Shown: piece by piece, positions 42,313 through 52,149 of the stretch
Layout of the letters: every line of letters starts with the position of its first letter
Numbering within the stretch: position 1 is the first letter of the stretch
Assembly (NCBI RefSeq): GCF_025917005.1
Contig: NZ_CP078091.1
Span: 3,542,001 to 3,606,000, forward strand
Origin: Porphyrobacter sp. ULC335
Lineage (GTDB): Bacteria; Pseudomonadota; Alphaproteobacteria; Sphingomonadales; Sphingomonadaceae
Length of the DNA: 64,000 bases
Reading direction: 5' to 3'
Program-made: the position numbers and the translations under genes
Notes under the pieces: generated by a model
What the model saw: the letters and a program-made list of their open reading frames with translations, nothing else
The model's database searches: none
What the model was told of the DNA's origin: nothing

Positions 42313-44652
42313 ATGCACCGCCCGTCCCAGTCGCGTTCTTCCTCCACGCCTGCGCAGCGCGCCCGGCTCGTCTGCTTTTCGCACTTGCGCTGGAACCTCG
42401 TCTTCCAGCGGCCGCAGCACATCATGTCGCGGCTGGCTGACAATTTCGACGTGCTGTACTGGGAGGAGCCGCGCGAGGATGAGGCGTGCAAAACGCCGCG
42501 GCTAGAGCGTGAGAGTCTGGCAACCGGTCTCGATCGGGTGGTGCCGGTTCTACCCGCCGGTCTTGATGAAGCGCAGCGTGATGCGCAACTTCGCAGCCTC
42601 CTCGATGCGACGCTCGAAGCCGACGCCGGGCCGCTGGTGTTCTGGTATCAGACACCGATGATGCTCGGCTTCAGCGCCGGAGCCCAATCCGATCTGGTCG
42701 TCTATGACTGCATGGACGAGCTTGCCAATTTCGCCTTTGCACCCGCCGACATCGCCCAGCGCGAAGCGGCACTGATGGCGCGCGCGGACATTGTCCTGTG
42801 CGGCGGGGCGAGCCTTTATGAAGCGAGGGCCGCCCGCCACCACAACATCCACTGCGTCCCCTCGGGCGTCGATGTGGCCCATTTCGCGCGCGGCACTGAT
42901 GGCTTGTCCGAGCCGGCCGATCAGGCTGCGCTACCCCACCCGCGGCTTGGCTATTACGGCGTAATCGACGAACGCATGGACCTCGCGCTGCTAGCCGAAG
43001 CGGCGCGGCTCCGCCCCGATTGGACTTTCGTGATGGTCGGCCCGGTGGTGAAAATCAGCGACGCGGATTTGCCGCGTGCAGCCAATATCCATTGGTTGGG
43101 GCGCAAGGATTATGCGGAACTCCCCGCCTATGCTGCGGGTTGGGACGTCGCGCTGATGCCCTTTGCCCGCAACGCATCGACCGCGTTCATCAGCCCGACC
43201 AAGACGCCGGAGTATATGGCAAGCGGCCTGCCGGTCGTCTCGACATCGATCCGGGACGTTGTGAGCGGCTATGGCCATCTCAATTGCATCCGGATCGCCG
43301 ATGATGCGGCGGGGTTTGTCGAAGCCTGTGCCGATCTGCTGGCTGCACCGGACGCCGCCCGCGCCGTATGGCGGGCAGAAGCACGCGATTGCCTTGGCGA
43401 CAAAAGCTGGGATGGCATCGCAGCCCGGATCTCAAGCAAGCTCGAAAACGCGCTGGTCACCCGCCAGGTCGACAAGATCGTCAGCGCCGCACCCCACCGG
43501 TCGCCGCGCCATTACGATGTGCTGGTGGTGGGCGCAGGTTTTGCCGGGTCCGTGATGGCCGAACGGCTTGCCACCGGATCAGGCCGGTCAGTGCTTGTCA
43601 TCGACAAGCGCGAACACATCGCGGGCAACGCCTTCGACCACAAGGACGGGGCAGGCATTCTGGTCCACAAATACGGGCCGCACATCTTCCACACCAACAG
43701 CCGCGACATTCTCGACTATCTCTCGCGCTTCACGCGCTGGCTCCCTTACGAGCACCGTGTGCTGGCGCAGGTCGACGACAAGCTGGTGCCGATGCCGATC
43801 AACCGGACAACGCTGAACGTGCTTTATGGGCTGGATCTCGCCACTGATGCGGAGGCCGAAGCCTATCTGAAGTCGGTCGCGGTTGACGTGCCCGAAATCC
43901 GCAGCTCGCGCGAAACTGTGGTCGCGCAGGTGGGCGTGGATCTCTACGAGAAATTCTTCGAAGGCTACACCCGCAAGCAATGGGGCATCGACCCGAGCGA
44001 GCTCGACAAATCGGTTGCCGCGCGTGTGCCAGCGCGCACCAACACCGACGATCGCTATTTCACCGATACCTACCAGTGCATGCCGGCACGCGGCTACACC
44101 GCGATGTTCGCCGCCATGCTCGACGAGCCGCGCATCACTGTGATGACCGGTCAGTCGTTCGACGATCTGCCCGATGACATCACCTGGGACCATCTGGTCT
44201 GGAGCGGGCCGATCGACGAATATTTCGGCCATCGGCTCGGCAAGCTGCCTTATCGCTCGCTGCGCTTCGAGCACGAGACCCTGAAGTGCGAGCAGGCGCA
44301 GCCTGTAGCCGTGGTGAATTACCCCGATGAAGCTGTGCCCTACACCCGGATCACCGAGTACAAGCACCTGACCGGACAGCGCGCGCCCGTGACCAGCGTC
44401 ACCCGCGAATATCCGGCGGATGAAGGTGATCCATACTATCCCATCCCGAACGAGGCGGCACAAGCGATGTACAAGCGCTACGACGCGCTGGCGCGGGCTT
44501 GCGACAATGTCACCTTTGTCGGCAGGCTTGCCACCTACCGCTATTACAACATGGACCAGATCGTCGGGCAGGCACTCGCCACGTGGCGTAGGCTTGATGC
44601 GCGCTGGCAGGCAGAGGCGATGGCCGGATCGGGTGCGGTGGCCGCGGAATGA
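42313..44652 (+). CDS. glf: Glycosyltransferase / UDP-galactopyranose mutase fusion
   Basis: A 779-residue two-enzyme protein. Residues about 15-390 are a GT4-like glycosyltransferase (FSHLRWNLVFQRPQHIMSRL; SPTKTPEYMASGLPVVSTSI near 297-316). From about 398 a complete UDP-galactopyranose mutase follows: FAD-binding VVGAGFAGSVMAERLA, KYGPHIFHTNS, the catalytic-site region and FVGRLATYRYYNMDQIVGQAL at the end. The mutase makes UDP-galactofuranose, which the fused transferase may use directly. The ATG at 42313 is preferred over upstream codons. The stop overlaps the next gene (ATGA). Confidence 0.9.
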   Translation: MHRPSQSRSSSTPAQRARLVCFSHLRWNLVFQRPQHIMSRLADNFDVLYWEEPREDEACKTPRLERESLATGLDRVVPVLPAGLDEAQRDAQLRSLLDATLEADAGPLVFWYQTPMMLGFSAGAQSDLVVYDCMDELANFAFAPADIAQREAALMARADIVLCGGASLYEARAARHHNIHCVPSGVDVAHFARGTDGLSEPADQAALPHPRLGYYGVIDERMDLALLAEAARLRPDWTFVMVGPVVKISDADLPRAANIHWLGRKDYAELPAYAAGWDVALMPFARNASTAFISPTKTPEYMASGLPVVSTSIRDVVSGYGHLNCIRIADDAAGFVEACADLLAAPDAARAVWRAEARDCLGDKSWDGIAARISSKLENALVTRQVDKIVSAAPHRSPRHYDVLVVGAGFAGSVMAERLATGSGRSVLVIDKREHIAGNAFDHKDGAGILVHKYGPHIFHTNSRDILDYLSRFTRWLPYEHRVLAQVDDKLVPMPINRTTLNVLYGLDLATDAEAEAYLKSVAVDVPEIRSSRETVVAQVGVDLYEKFFEGYTRKQWGIDPSELDKSVAARVPARTNTDDRYFTDTYQCMPARGYTAMFAAMLDEPRITVMTGQSFDDLPDDITWDHLVWSGPIDEYFGHRLGKLPYRSLRFEHETLKCEQAQPVAVVNYPDEAVPYTRITEYKHLTGQRAPVTSVTREYPADEGDPYYPIPNEAAQAMYKRYDALARACDNVTFVGRLATYRYYNMDQIVGQALATWRRLDARWQAEAMAGSGAVAAE

Positions 44653-46088
44653 AGGAGGTCGCCTCGCTGGCGCAGGAGGCCCTGCGAAGGGTCGCCCCGC
44701 CCGAGCCTGAGCCCGGCGCATGGATCCGCTGCGCTCCGGGTGCGCCCTATTTCGCGACGGAAGCCGGTGTCGCATGGACGCCGGTTGGCCATAATGAGGC
44801 CATCACCTGGCCGCATCTGGCCGGGCTGTACCGCCGCCGTGATCCGCACGTGACCGAGCGTCACTTCGCCGATCTGGCGGCGCAGGGCGTGACCTGCCTG
44901 CGGCTGATGCTCGACTACAGCCAGGTGCGCCACCGCCACCTCGAACATCGCGCCGGGGAGTTCAACCCGGAGGTGGTGAAGATGTGGGACGATCTCATTG
45001 CGCTGGGCGAACGGCATGGCATCCGCTTCCTGCTCACGCCCTTCGACACGTTCTTCATGGCACGACGCTGGAAAACGCACCCCTATTCGCGTCACGCCGG
45101 CGGGCCGAGCCATTCACCCAAGACGATGCTGACGTGCGGCGATACCCGCGCGGCAATCATCAACCGCATGCACTTTGCCACACGCCGTTGGGGCCACAGC
45201 CCCGCGATTTTCGCCTGGGATCTGTGGAACGAGATTGATGCTTACTACGCAGGCGGTGACCTGAACGCCGTGCACGACTTCGTGACCGAGGTGTCCGAGG
45301 CGCTGCGGGCAGAAGAGATGCGCCTGCATGGCCGCGCGCATTTGCAGACCGTTTCGGTGTTCCTGCCCAATCTCGTCAAAGACCCCCCGCTTGGGGAGAT
45401 CATCTTCCGCCACCCTTCCCTCGATTTTGCGAGCATCCACCTTTACGAGAAAGGCACGATCGATGCACCGCGCCGCTCGCTCGATCCGGCCGCAGCGACG
45501 GTCCGGCTGATGAGCGCAGCAATTGCCGAATGTCCGCCGGAGCGGCCCCTGCTTGATACCGAGCATGGCCCGATCCACGCCTTCAAGGACCGCCACGCAA
45601 CTCTGCCCGACGCCTTTGACACCGAATGCTTCAGGCGCACCCAATGGGCCCACTTGGCGAGCGGCGGGGCGGGGGGCGGGATGCGCTGGCCCTATCGGCA
45701 TCCGCACGTGCTGCTGCCCGCGATGCATGAAGCGCAGAGCGTGCTGGCGGCGTTTCTTCCGCTGATCGACTGGGGCAGTTTCCGCCGCGCGCCGCTGGGC
45801 GACCGGCTCAAGGTGCACGGCCTGGCCGGGTTGGCTTGCGGCTGCGGCGATAACAGGCAGGCGGTCGTTTGCCTGATGGCGGACGAGGCCCATACGACCA
45901 CGGCCAATCCGGTGGAGATCACCGGCCTCGATCCGGGTTGCTACTCTGTCTCGCAGATCAATACCGTCACCGGAGCGCGCGAACACAGCGTCGCGCAGAC
46001 CCGACAAGATGGGACTCTCGTGGTGCTGGTCGTAGGAGGTGGGCACGATGTCGCATTGGCGATCAAGCCGGCGCCCGAAGGCTCTTGA
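44649..46088 (+). CDS. GH5-like (cellulase superfamily) glycoside hydrolase
   Basis: A 479-residue (beta/alpha)8-barrel protein without signal peptide. The acid/base Glu is in FAWDLWNEIDAYYAGGD (near residue 198) and the likely nucleophile Glu is in PLLDTEHGPIHAF (near 301), as in GH-A clan enzymes. The family cannot be fixed beyond GH5-like. Its start overlaps the stop of the mutase fusion gene, so it belongs to the same operon and may trim or transfer galactofuranose-containing chains; that role is inferred. Confidence 0.77.
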   Translation: MKEVASLAQEALRRVAPPEPEPGAWIRCAPGAPYFATEAGVAWTPVGHNEAITWPHLAGLYRRRDPHVTERHFADLAAQGVTCLRLMLDYSQVRHRHLEHRAGEFNPEVVKMWDDLIALGERHGIRFLLTPFDTFFMARRWKTHPYSRHAGGPSHSPKTMLTCGDTRAAIINRMHFATRRWGHSPAIFAWDLWNEIDAYYAGGDLNAVHDFVTEVSEALRAEEMRLHGRAHLQTVSVFLPNLVKDPPLGEIIFRHPSLDFASIHLYEKGTIDAPRRSLDPAAATVRLMSAAIAECPPERPLLDTEHGPIHAFKDRHATLPDAFDTECFRRTQWAHLASGGAGGGMRWPYRHPHVLLPAMHEAQSVLAAFLPLIDWGSFRRAPLGDRLKVHGLAGLACGCGDNRQAVVCLMADEAHTTTANPVEITGLDPGCYSVSQINTVTGAREHSVAQTRQDGTLVVLVVGGGHDVALAIKPAPEGS

Positions 46089-46089
46089 A

Positions 46090-46118
46090 GGGGCGGCAGT
46101 CTCAAAACTGCCCGCCCC
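46090..46118. terminator. Bidirectional terminator hairpin
   Basis: Stem GGGGCGGCAGT with ACTGCCCGCCCC (one bulged base) around CTCAAA, between the convergent GH5-like (+) and hemerythrin (-) genes. Confidence 0.75.
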
Positions 46119-46132
46119 GGCAAGAGTAGCGA

Positions 46133-46639
46133 TCAGACCTTGAGAGAGACCAGTTCGGGCTTCGGCAAGCCGCCGCCCTTGGCCTGATCCATGAGCTGCT
46201 GCTTCAGCGCCGCCATTTCCTCGCCCAGCGCGGTCAGATCGAAATCGGCCTTGCGCACTTGCGCAAAGATACTGCCCCGCTGGCGCTCCTCTTCGTACAC
46301 GTGATGTTCGATCTGTTCTTTAAGGACGCTGACCTTGGCTTCGTAGAACGCGTCGGCCGGATCGCCCTGCTGGAGCGAGATGATCAGTGCCTTGGCGCTG
46401 TCATGCTCGACCTGGGCTTCGTCCATCATGCTCAGATCGACGACCTCCCGGATGGCAGGATAGAAGATCTGCTCTTCGACCATCGCGTGGATCGTCAGTT
46501 CCTCGCAAATCTGGCGGACGATCTTGGCTTGCGCCGAGGGGCTGCGAGCGTTGTCATACTTCTCGAACAATTGCTCGACGGTGCGGTGATCGTCGGCGAG
46601 CATCTGGAGAGCATCGCGGGGTTGCGGCTGTCTGGCCAT
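46133..46639 (-). CDS. Hemerythrin-domain protein
   Basis: A 168-residue HHE-domain protein: LADDHRTVEQLFEKYD (His17), IHAMVEEQIFYPAI (His52, Glu56), EHDSAKALI (His79) and HHVYEEERQRG (His113, Glu117) give the expected carboxylate-His di-iron ligands. It could bind oxygen, nitric oxide or peroxide. One of three such proteins in 7.5 kb, each different in length and termini. Confidence 0.9.
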   Translation of the reverse strand: MARQPQPRDALQMLADDHRTVEQLFEKYDNARSPSAQAKIVRQICEELTIHAMVEEQIFYPAIREVVDLSMMDEAQVEHDSAKALIISLQQGDPADAFYEAKVSVLKEQIEHHVYEEERQRGSIFAQVRKADFDLTALGEEMAALKQQLMDQAKGGGLPKPELVSLKV

Positions 46640-46691
46640 AGTCGGGATTCCTTTTGCGGGGGGTTGGGGACGGGAGCAAAGAAAGCAGGCC

Positions 46692-47285
46692 TCAGGCGAC
46701 CATCACGCCCGCCATGTTCATGGTGCGGGTAAGCTTGCGGTTCTCTTCATCGGAAAGCTGTGCGCGCAGGGCGGGGAAGAGCACTTCCTCCTCCTGCCGC
46801 ATGTGCTCCTGGAGCGAACTCCGCAGCCCTTCGAGCGTAACGTCAAAGGCAGGGTCGGCCTTGTCCATCTGGCTCAGTTCGTAGAGCATCGCCTTGACCT
46901 CGCCGTGATCCTTGTGGAGGTCGCCCACAGCATCGCCATCACCGCCGCGGCGGAGCATGGGATAAACGACGTTCTCTTCTTCAAGCGCGTGCTTGGTGAT
47001 CAGCTGCTTGAGCATTGTCAGCTGTACAGCCCGGCGTTGCGGGTGCTCGGCCGAGATCGCCGCCAGCTTGTCGAGCGCCGCCAGGGTGGCCTCGTGCTCG
47101 CGGATCAGGCCTTCACACCAGTCGCTGGCCATAGCGGTCGGTGCCTGGGTCACGATCTTCCGCCCGATATTGGCGAGCGCCGCGACGCCGGCAGTCACCA
47201 GTACGCTTTTGGCAGCGCTGGCAATGACGCTGGTGGTCGTCGTGGCCTCGCGCGAACGGGACTTGCGGAATTGGGTGCGCGGCAT
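46692..47285 (-). CDS. Hemerythrin-domain protein with N-terminal membrane-prone extension
   Basis: A 197-residue HHE-domain protein. A basic N-terminus and a hydrophobic stretch (SVLVTAGVAALANIG, about 28-42) precede the domain. Ligands are seen in LIREHEATLAALDKL, ITKHALEEENVVYPML, LHKDHGEVKAML and LQEHMRQEEEVLFPAL. It lies upstream of the other hemerythrin gene by 52 bases in the same direction, so they are probably co-expressed. The N-terminal stretch may attach it to the membrane. Confidence 0.88.
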   Translation of the reverse strand: MPRTQFRKSRSREATTTTSVIASAAKSVLVTAGVAALANIGRKIVTQAPTAMASDWCEGLIREHEATLAALDKLAAISAEHPQRRAVQLTMLKQLITKHALEEENVVYPMLRRGGDGDAVGDLHKDHGEVKAMLYELSQMDKADPAFDVTLEGLRSSLQEHMRQEEEVLFPALRAQLSDEENRKLTRTMNMAGVMVA

Positions 47286-47487
47286 CGGGTGTCTCCTTGG
47301 GACCGGTCGAGTGCGTGTCGACCTCCTTCCCTTGTCACCCGCCCCCGCTCAGGAGGCACACGCCTATGTTAGTCCGCGTGCGCATGCGCAGCAGCGCATC
47401 GCAGGAAGCGGACGATCCAACCCGCAAGGCACGAGGCATGGTCCCGCGGGCGCGCCGGACACTGCACCCGGAATGGTCGGAATTGCT

Positions 47488-48222
47488 CTACCGGTTGAAG
47501 TGCAGGTAATTGGAATTGAACATCGCGACCCGCTTCAACCGGTCGAGATCGACAATCCGCAGCTGCTTGTCCGACAGTTCGATCAGCTCTTCGCGCCGCA
47601 TTTCCTGAAGCGTGCGGTTGAGATGGACAAGACTGAGTCCGTTCGCTTCGGCAAGGTGGTTCTGTGTGATCGGCAGATCGAAACTCAGCCCCGTGGCCAG
47701 CCCCACCGTCTGGAGACGGTAGTAAAGCTCGACGAACAGGTGCGCGAGCCGTTCCATAGGAGAGCGCTGCCCTATCGACAGCAGCCATTCGCGCTGGATA
47801 CCGGCCGAGACCATCTCGTGCCAGAGGAGCGCCCGCAACAAATGCGGCCGTTCGTCGAGCACTTCCTGAAACTGATGCGGCTGGATGTCGTAATAGCGCA
47901 CGTTTGTCAGCGCGCCGATCGAATGGTCCAACTCGCTCAGGATATAGATATTGAGGTCGCAGAAGTCGCCCGGAAGGAAGAAGCCGACGATCTGGCGTCG
48001 CCCATCTGGCAAATCCTTGTACCGGCACGCCCAGCCCGAAACCAGCAGCCGGACTGCGGTAGGGTTTTCACCTTCACTAGCGATGTCACTGCGCGCTTCA
48101 CGGGTACAGATCGGACCCATCTCAAGGGATGAAAGCGCCTCGCGGTCCGCTTCGTTGAGCGGCATGTAACGGCCGAGCAGGCGGAACAGGGACTCGATCC
48201 CCGCCGAGGTCAGTGTCTGCAT
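47488..48222 (-). CDS. Crp/Fnr-family transcriptional regulator
   Basis: About 244 residues. The cyclic-nucleotide-binding-like domain covers residues 30-150 (LPDGRRQIVGFFLPGDFCDLNIYIL) and a C-terminal helix-turn-helix covers 175-225 (LPITQNHLAEANGLSLVHLNRTLQEMRREELIEL). No FNR-type cysteine cluster is seen. Start is the ATG at 48222 or the TTG at 48231. A similar gene at 51390-52149 is frameshifted. Its position beside hemerythrin genes suggests a stress or redox regulon. Confidence 0.9.
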   Translation of the reverse strand: MQTLTSAGIESLFRLLGRYMPLNEADREALSSLEMGPICTREARSDIASEGENPTAVRLLVSGWACRYKDLPDGRRQIVGFFLPGDFCDLNIYILSELDHSIGALTNVRYYDIQPHQFQEVLDERPHLLRALLWHEMVSAGIQREWLLSIGQRSPMERLAHLFVELYYRLQTVGLATGLSFDLPITQNHLAEANGLSLVHLNRTLQEMRREELIELSDKQLRIVDLDRLKRVAMFNSNYLHFNR

Positions 48223-48386
48223 GGTCGTCAATCCCGGTATAAGTCAGCCTGGTTTGGTCGCAGTCTGAAGGCGAACACGCGAGAATCGACACTAACTCAC
48301 TTGAGCATCATAGGCCTGCACCCTGCGGCTGGGTGCCCCGGAAATCCGCCACGCCGAGTACCATGCCGCAGGGTCGGGCAAGAAAA

Positions 48387-48629
48387 TCAGTAGGACCCGG
48401 GCGGATCGCTCGCCGGGAAGCTCTGGTCGCTTGCTTCATCGACCGAAGTCCAAGGCTTTATCGGCGCGTCCCGCATGGCATCGGGCCCTGCATCGCGCAC
48501 AGGATTTGCACCGTTATCCGGCTGGTCATTGGCAAAGGCGGCACGACTTTGTCCGCCGCGCTCGGCTGTACGCCGGGACAACACATACGCGGCAGCGCCA
48601 ACGGCGAAGAGAGTGAGCATAACGCGCAT
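48387..48629 (-). CDS. Small conserved sphingomonad-type protein (80 aa)
   Basis: An 80-residue protein with an N-terminal hydrophobic helix (RVMLTLFAVGAAAYVLS) and a polar tail ending DEASDQSFPASDPPGSY. The closing motif SFPASDPP is a recurrent ending of small sphingomonad proteins of unknown role. AGGGAG precedes the ATG. Probably membrane anchored. Confidence 0.7.
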   Translation of the reverse strand: MRVMLTLFAVGAAAYVLSRRTAERGGQSRAAFANDQPDNGANPVRDAGPDAMRDAPIKPWTSVDEASDQSFPASDPPGSY

Positions 48630-48830
48630 AGATAAACTCCCTGGCGGTTCGCCTTTGCCCGCACACCGGTTGGTTGGGCTTTGCGTAACCGCACAATCCG
48701 TTCTGCGCGTGGCTCAATCAGGCGTCTTTATCTTGCGTTAGCTGAGAGGCTGGGGCTTCCGGCAATGGCAAACTATGTTAGTCAGATGTCCGGTCGGGCG
48801 TCCTATGGCGTCGGCTTTAAAGGCGAACTG

Positions 48831-50969
48831 ATGTCGGATTTTCCTCACGATCCAGACGAGAGCCTGTTCGGCGCGGCCTTCAGGGCGCTCCCCGACGCTG
48901 CCTGCATTGTCGAGCCGGTCGGCAAGGCTGGCGAAGAAGGGCGCGATTGGCGCTATCTCGCCAGCAATCCGGCCTTGTGTCGCCTGCTCGGTATCGAGGA
49001 TCCGACCGGCAAGAGCTTGGGCCAGCGTTTCCCCGAGGCCGCGGCAGACTGGGCGAGAGACTTTGAGCGCGTGCTCGCGCGCGGCACCCCGGAAGTGCTG
49101 GTCCGCCAAAGTGCGCAGTTTCCGCAAGTCTACGAGGTGGTGCTGACCCCCTTGCGCCATGACGGGCGCCCGGCGCTCATGGCGCGCATCCGCGACATCT
49201 CCGGCGAGCATCACGCACGCGAGCAGCGGCGCGAGACCGATGAGCGCTACAAGCGTCTTTTCGATGCCATCGACGAGGGCTTCTGCATAATTCAGGTGCT
49301 GTTCGACCCGAATGGAGCGGCGGTCGACTACCTGTTCCTCGAAGCCAACGACGCCTTTGTCGCGCATACCGGGCTCAAGGATTCAATCGGCAAATCCATG
49401 CGCAGCCTCCAGCCCGATATCGAGGATCGGTGGGCCGCGACATATGGACGGATCGCACATTCGGGCGTCAGCGAAAGGTTCGAGAGCGAATCCGTCGCGA
49501 TGGGGCGCTGGTTCGACGTATTCGCTTTCCCGATCGGCGACCATGCCCCCTATCTGGTGGGCGTATTGTTCGAAGATGTCGGCGCACGCAAAACCATGGA
49601 GCTGGCGCTGCGCCACAGCGAAAGCCGGTTGCAGACGCTGATCGAAGCGACCTCCGATCTCATCTTCCGCATGAACCCCGAAGGCACCTTGGTGCAACAG
49701 GTTGGCGGCAAGCGCCTGCTCGGCGATGTCGGGGAAGAACGCAACTGGGTCGAAGACTTCGTGCCGGAAAGCGACCGTGCCGCCGTTCAGGCAGCGATTG
49801 CTGATGCGATCCAGCGACGCGGTCCACTTGAGATCGAGGCTCGCCTCAACACGGTTGACGGTTCGATCGTCTGGCTGTCGACGCGCGCGGTTCCAGTGCT
49901 CGCCGAAGACGGATCGATCACCGAATGGTTCGGCATGGCGACCGATGTCACCAACCGGCGCCTCGCCGAAGAACAGCTGCTGCATGGTGCGCAGATGCTG
50001 CGGGTGGCGAGCGAGATCGGCAAGGTCGGGCTATGGGACTGGAACGTCAAGACTGGCGAACTGATCTGGTCTGACGAACATTACCGCATGGAAGGCTACG
50101 AGCCGGGCGAAGTCGATCCGAACTTCGAAATATGGGCAGAACGCGTCCATCCCGATGACCTGGCCGATGCCGAGGCAAAGATTGCGCAGGCCATGGAAAG
50201 CGGTGAGGATTACGTCAACGAATACCGCGTGCGCCACCCTAACGGGGACGTCGTCTGGCTCTCCGCGCGCGGGCGGTTCCTCTATGACGATAAGGGCAAG
50301 CCGGTGCGGATGCTCGGGGCGATGATCGACACCACGCATCGTCGGCGCGAGGAAGAATGGCAGAAGCTGCTGGTTGCTGAATTGCAGCACCGCGTGCGCA
50401 ATCTGATCGGTATGGTGCGTTCGGTTGCGCGGCTTTCAGCCCCCAGCCACCGCCATGTCGACGAATATGTCGATCACCTGATCGGGCGGCTTCAGGCGAT
50501 GGGGCGCACCCAGAGCACCCTCACCCGTTCGCCCGGGCGCAATGTCGATCTCGCCGAGCTGGTGCGCGAGGAATTGGTGGTCCACGCCGTGCAGCCCGAT
50601 CAATGCCATGTCGACGGACCAGAGGTTGCGCTTTCCCCCCATGCGGCTGAGATCGTGACGCTGGCGATCCACGAACTTGCGACAAACTCGATCAAGTATG
50701 GCGCGCTTGGCGATACCGGGCATATCCGCATCATATGGTCGACACAGGAAAAAAACGGGATGCCTTGGGTCAGCCTGCGCTGGCAGGAAACCGCACCGCG
50801 CCAAAAGACGAAGCAGAACCGAAAAGGCTTTGGCCGCAAGCTGATCGAAGAGCGTGTGCCGTACGAGTTGCAGGGCGCAGGCCGCTTCGCAATCCACGAC
50901 ACTGGCGTCCTGGCTGAACTTGAATTCCCGCTGTCGGACGCCGGCAGCATTCTTGACCCCCGATCCTGA
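48831..50969 (+). CDS. Multi-PAS HWE-family sensor histidine kinase
   Basis: About 712 residues with four PAS-like modules (near 8-125, 132-255, 260-385 and 395-510, the last with WDWNVKTGELIWSDEHYRMEGYEPGE). They are followed by an HWE kinase core: LLVAELQHRVRNLIGMVRSVARL with the phospho-His, and an ATPase domain ending RKLIEERVPYELQG. No membrane segment, so it is a cytosolic sensor, perhaps of light, oxygen or redox. The ATG at 48831 is chosen; the frame extends upstream to 48681, with another Met at 48765. The receiver gene follows 17 bases later. Confidence 0.88.
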   Translation: MSDFPHDPDESLFGAAFRALPDAACIVEPVGKAGEEGRDWRYLASNPALCRLLGIEDPTGKSLGQRFPEAAADWARDFERVLARGTPEVLVRQSAQFPQVYEVVLTPLRHDGRPALMARIRDISGEHHAREQRRETDERYKRLFDAIDEGFCIIQVLFDPNGAAVDYLFLEANDAFVAHTGLKDSIGKSMRSLQPDIEDRWAATYGRIAHSGVSERFESESVAMGRWFDVFAFPIGDHAPYLVGVLFEDVGARKTMELALRHSESRLQTLIEATSDLIFRMNPEGTLVQQVGGKRLLGDVGEERNWVEDFVPESDRAAVQAAIADAIQRRGPLEIEARLNTVDGSIVWLSTRAVPVLAEDGSITEWFGMATDVTNRRLAEEQLLHGAQMLRVASEIGKVGLWDWNVKTGELIWSDEHYRMEGYEPGEVDPNFEIWAERVHPDDLADAEAKIAQAMESGEDYVNEYRVRHPNGDVVWLSARGRFLYDDKGKPVRMLGAMIDTTHRRREEEWQKLLVAELQHRVRNLIGMVRSVARLSAPSHRHVDEYVDHLIGRLQAMGRTQSTLTRSPGRNVDLAELVREELVVHAVQPDQCHVDGPEVALSPHAAEIVTLAIHELATNSIKYGALGDTGHIRIIWSTQEKNGMPWVSLRWQETAPRQKTKQNRKGFGRKLIEERVPYELQGAGRFAIHDTGVLAELEFPLSDAGSILDPRS

Positions 50970-50986
50970 CGACGAAACGACCAGCC

Positions 50987-51364
50987 ATGACCGACCAAAC
51001 TCTTGCCGGACGCCGCGTCCTCATCGTCGAGGACGATTATTATCAGGCGCAGGATTGCAAGCAGATGCTGGAAAGGGTCGGCGCGAAGGTCGTCGCCGCT
51101 TGCGCGACAATCCCGGATCTTTCGCGTCTGCTGGAAGATGGCCCGATTGACGTAGTGCTGATCGACATCAACCTAGGCCACGGCCTGTCGTTCGATTTCG
51201 CCCGCGAGTTGAAGGCGCGGGCGATCCCGTTCGTATTTCTGACGGGCTACGACACGGCCATGCTGCCCGAGGATCTGGCGGAAAGCCCCTATCTCAGCAA
51301 GCCAGCCGATGGGCCGCACATCGTTGCGGCGCTGGCAGGCCTACCGAGAAACGGGGAAAGCTAG
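50987..51364 (+). CDS. Single-domain response regulator
   Basis: A 125-residue receiver without output domain. Acidic VEDDYY (residues 14-19), phospho-acceptor Asp60 in VVLIDINLGHG, and a Lys in YLSKPAD near residue 105. Similar receivers partner with HWE kinases in alphaproteobacteria. It follows the kinase gene by 17 bases, so it is very probably its phosphotransfer partner. It may signal to the general stress pathway, a role not shown by sequence. Confidence 0.9.
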   Translation: MTDQTLAGRRVLIVEDDYYQAQDCKQMLERVGAKVVAACATIPDLSRLLEDGPIDVVLIDINLGHGLSFDFARELKARAIPFVFLTGYDTAMLPEDLAESPYLSKPADGPHIVAALAGLPRNGES

Positions 51365-51389
51365 GGGCGCACAGCCCCGGGCGCGCGGA

Positions 51390-52149
51390 TCAGGCCGCGA
51401 TCGCCCGGAGTCGTACGCGCTCCTGCTCGCGCGGGGTCTGGGTCCGCGGCGCAAGGTAGGAACTATCGAAGCCCGCAATCTGCTGCAAAGTGCGCAGATC
51501 AAGGATCGACAACTGCTTGGAACGCAGTGCGATCAATCCATCCTGACGAAGCTGCTGCAACTTGCGGTTGATGTGCACAGGGGGTCAGGCCAAGCACGTC
51601 GGCCAGATCGTCCTGCGTCAGCGGGAAATAAATCTGATCGTCTTGCTCGCTGTCGACCAGTGAAAGGCGGTACTGCGTCTCGCAAATGAGATGCGCCATT
51701 CTCTCCAGCGCATCGCGCCTGCCGACGTTGACCACCCACGACGCCAGCACGGCATTTTCCATGCTGCCATAGCTGCGAAGCGCTTCACCCACCGCCGGAA
51801 ACTCGTCGATCACCCGGCGCATGTCCGAATGGAGAATGTTGACGATCTTGCAGGGGCTGAGGGTGATGACCTCCTCGATCGCGATTCCGTCGGGCGAACA
51901 GTCGAAGTAGAAGGCGTCACCGGGCAACAGCAAACGCGTGATCTGCCGGGCACCGTTGCGCAAAATCTGATAGCGTGCAGCCCATCCGCTCAGGATGACC
52001 GGAAATGTGACCATCTCGTCACCATCGCGCGACAAGTACTTCTTAGCGCCGATTTCTTTCGGCTGGCGACACAGATCCTCGACTGCCGCAATCTCTTGGT
52101 CGCTGAGTTCGGCAGCATGCATAAGCCGTAGCAAAAAGGCATTCGACAT
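51390..52149 (-). pseudogene. Crp/Fnr-family regulator with a +1 frameshift in a C5 run
   Basis: The first frame (ATG at 52149, after AAGGAG) encodes the effector-binding domain and the start of the helix-turn-helix up to LADVLGLTP. The run of five C at 51580-51584 (read on the minus strand) then shifts the frame. The expected continuation VHINRKLQQLRQDGLIALRSKQLSIL is in the next frame and runs to 51390. With four C the gene would encode about 252 residues. It is either a recent loss, a slippage switch or a sequencing error. Confidence 0.85.
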
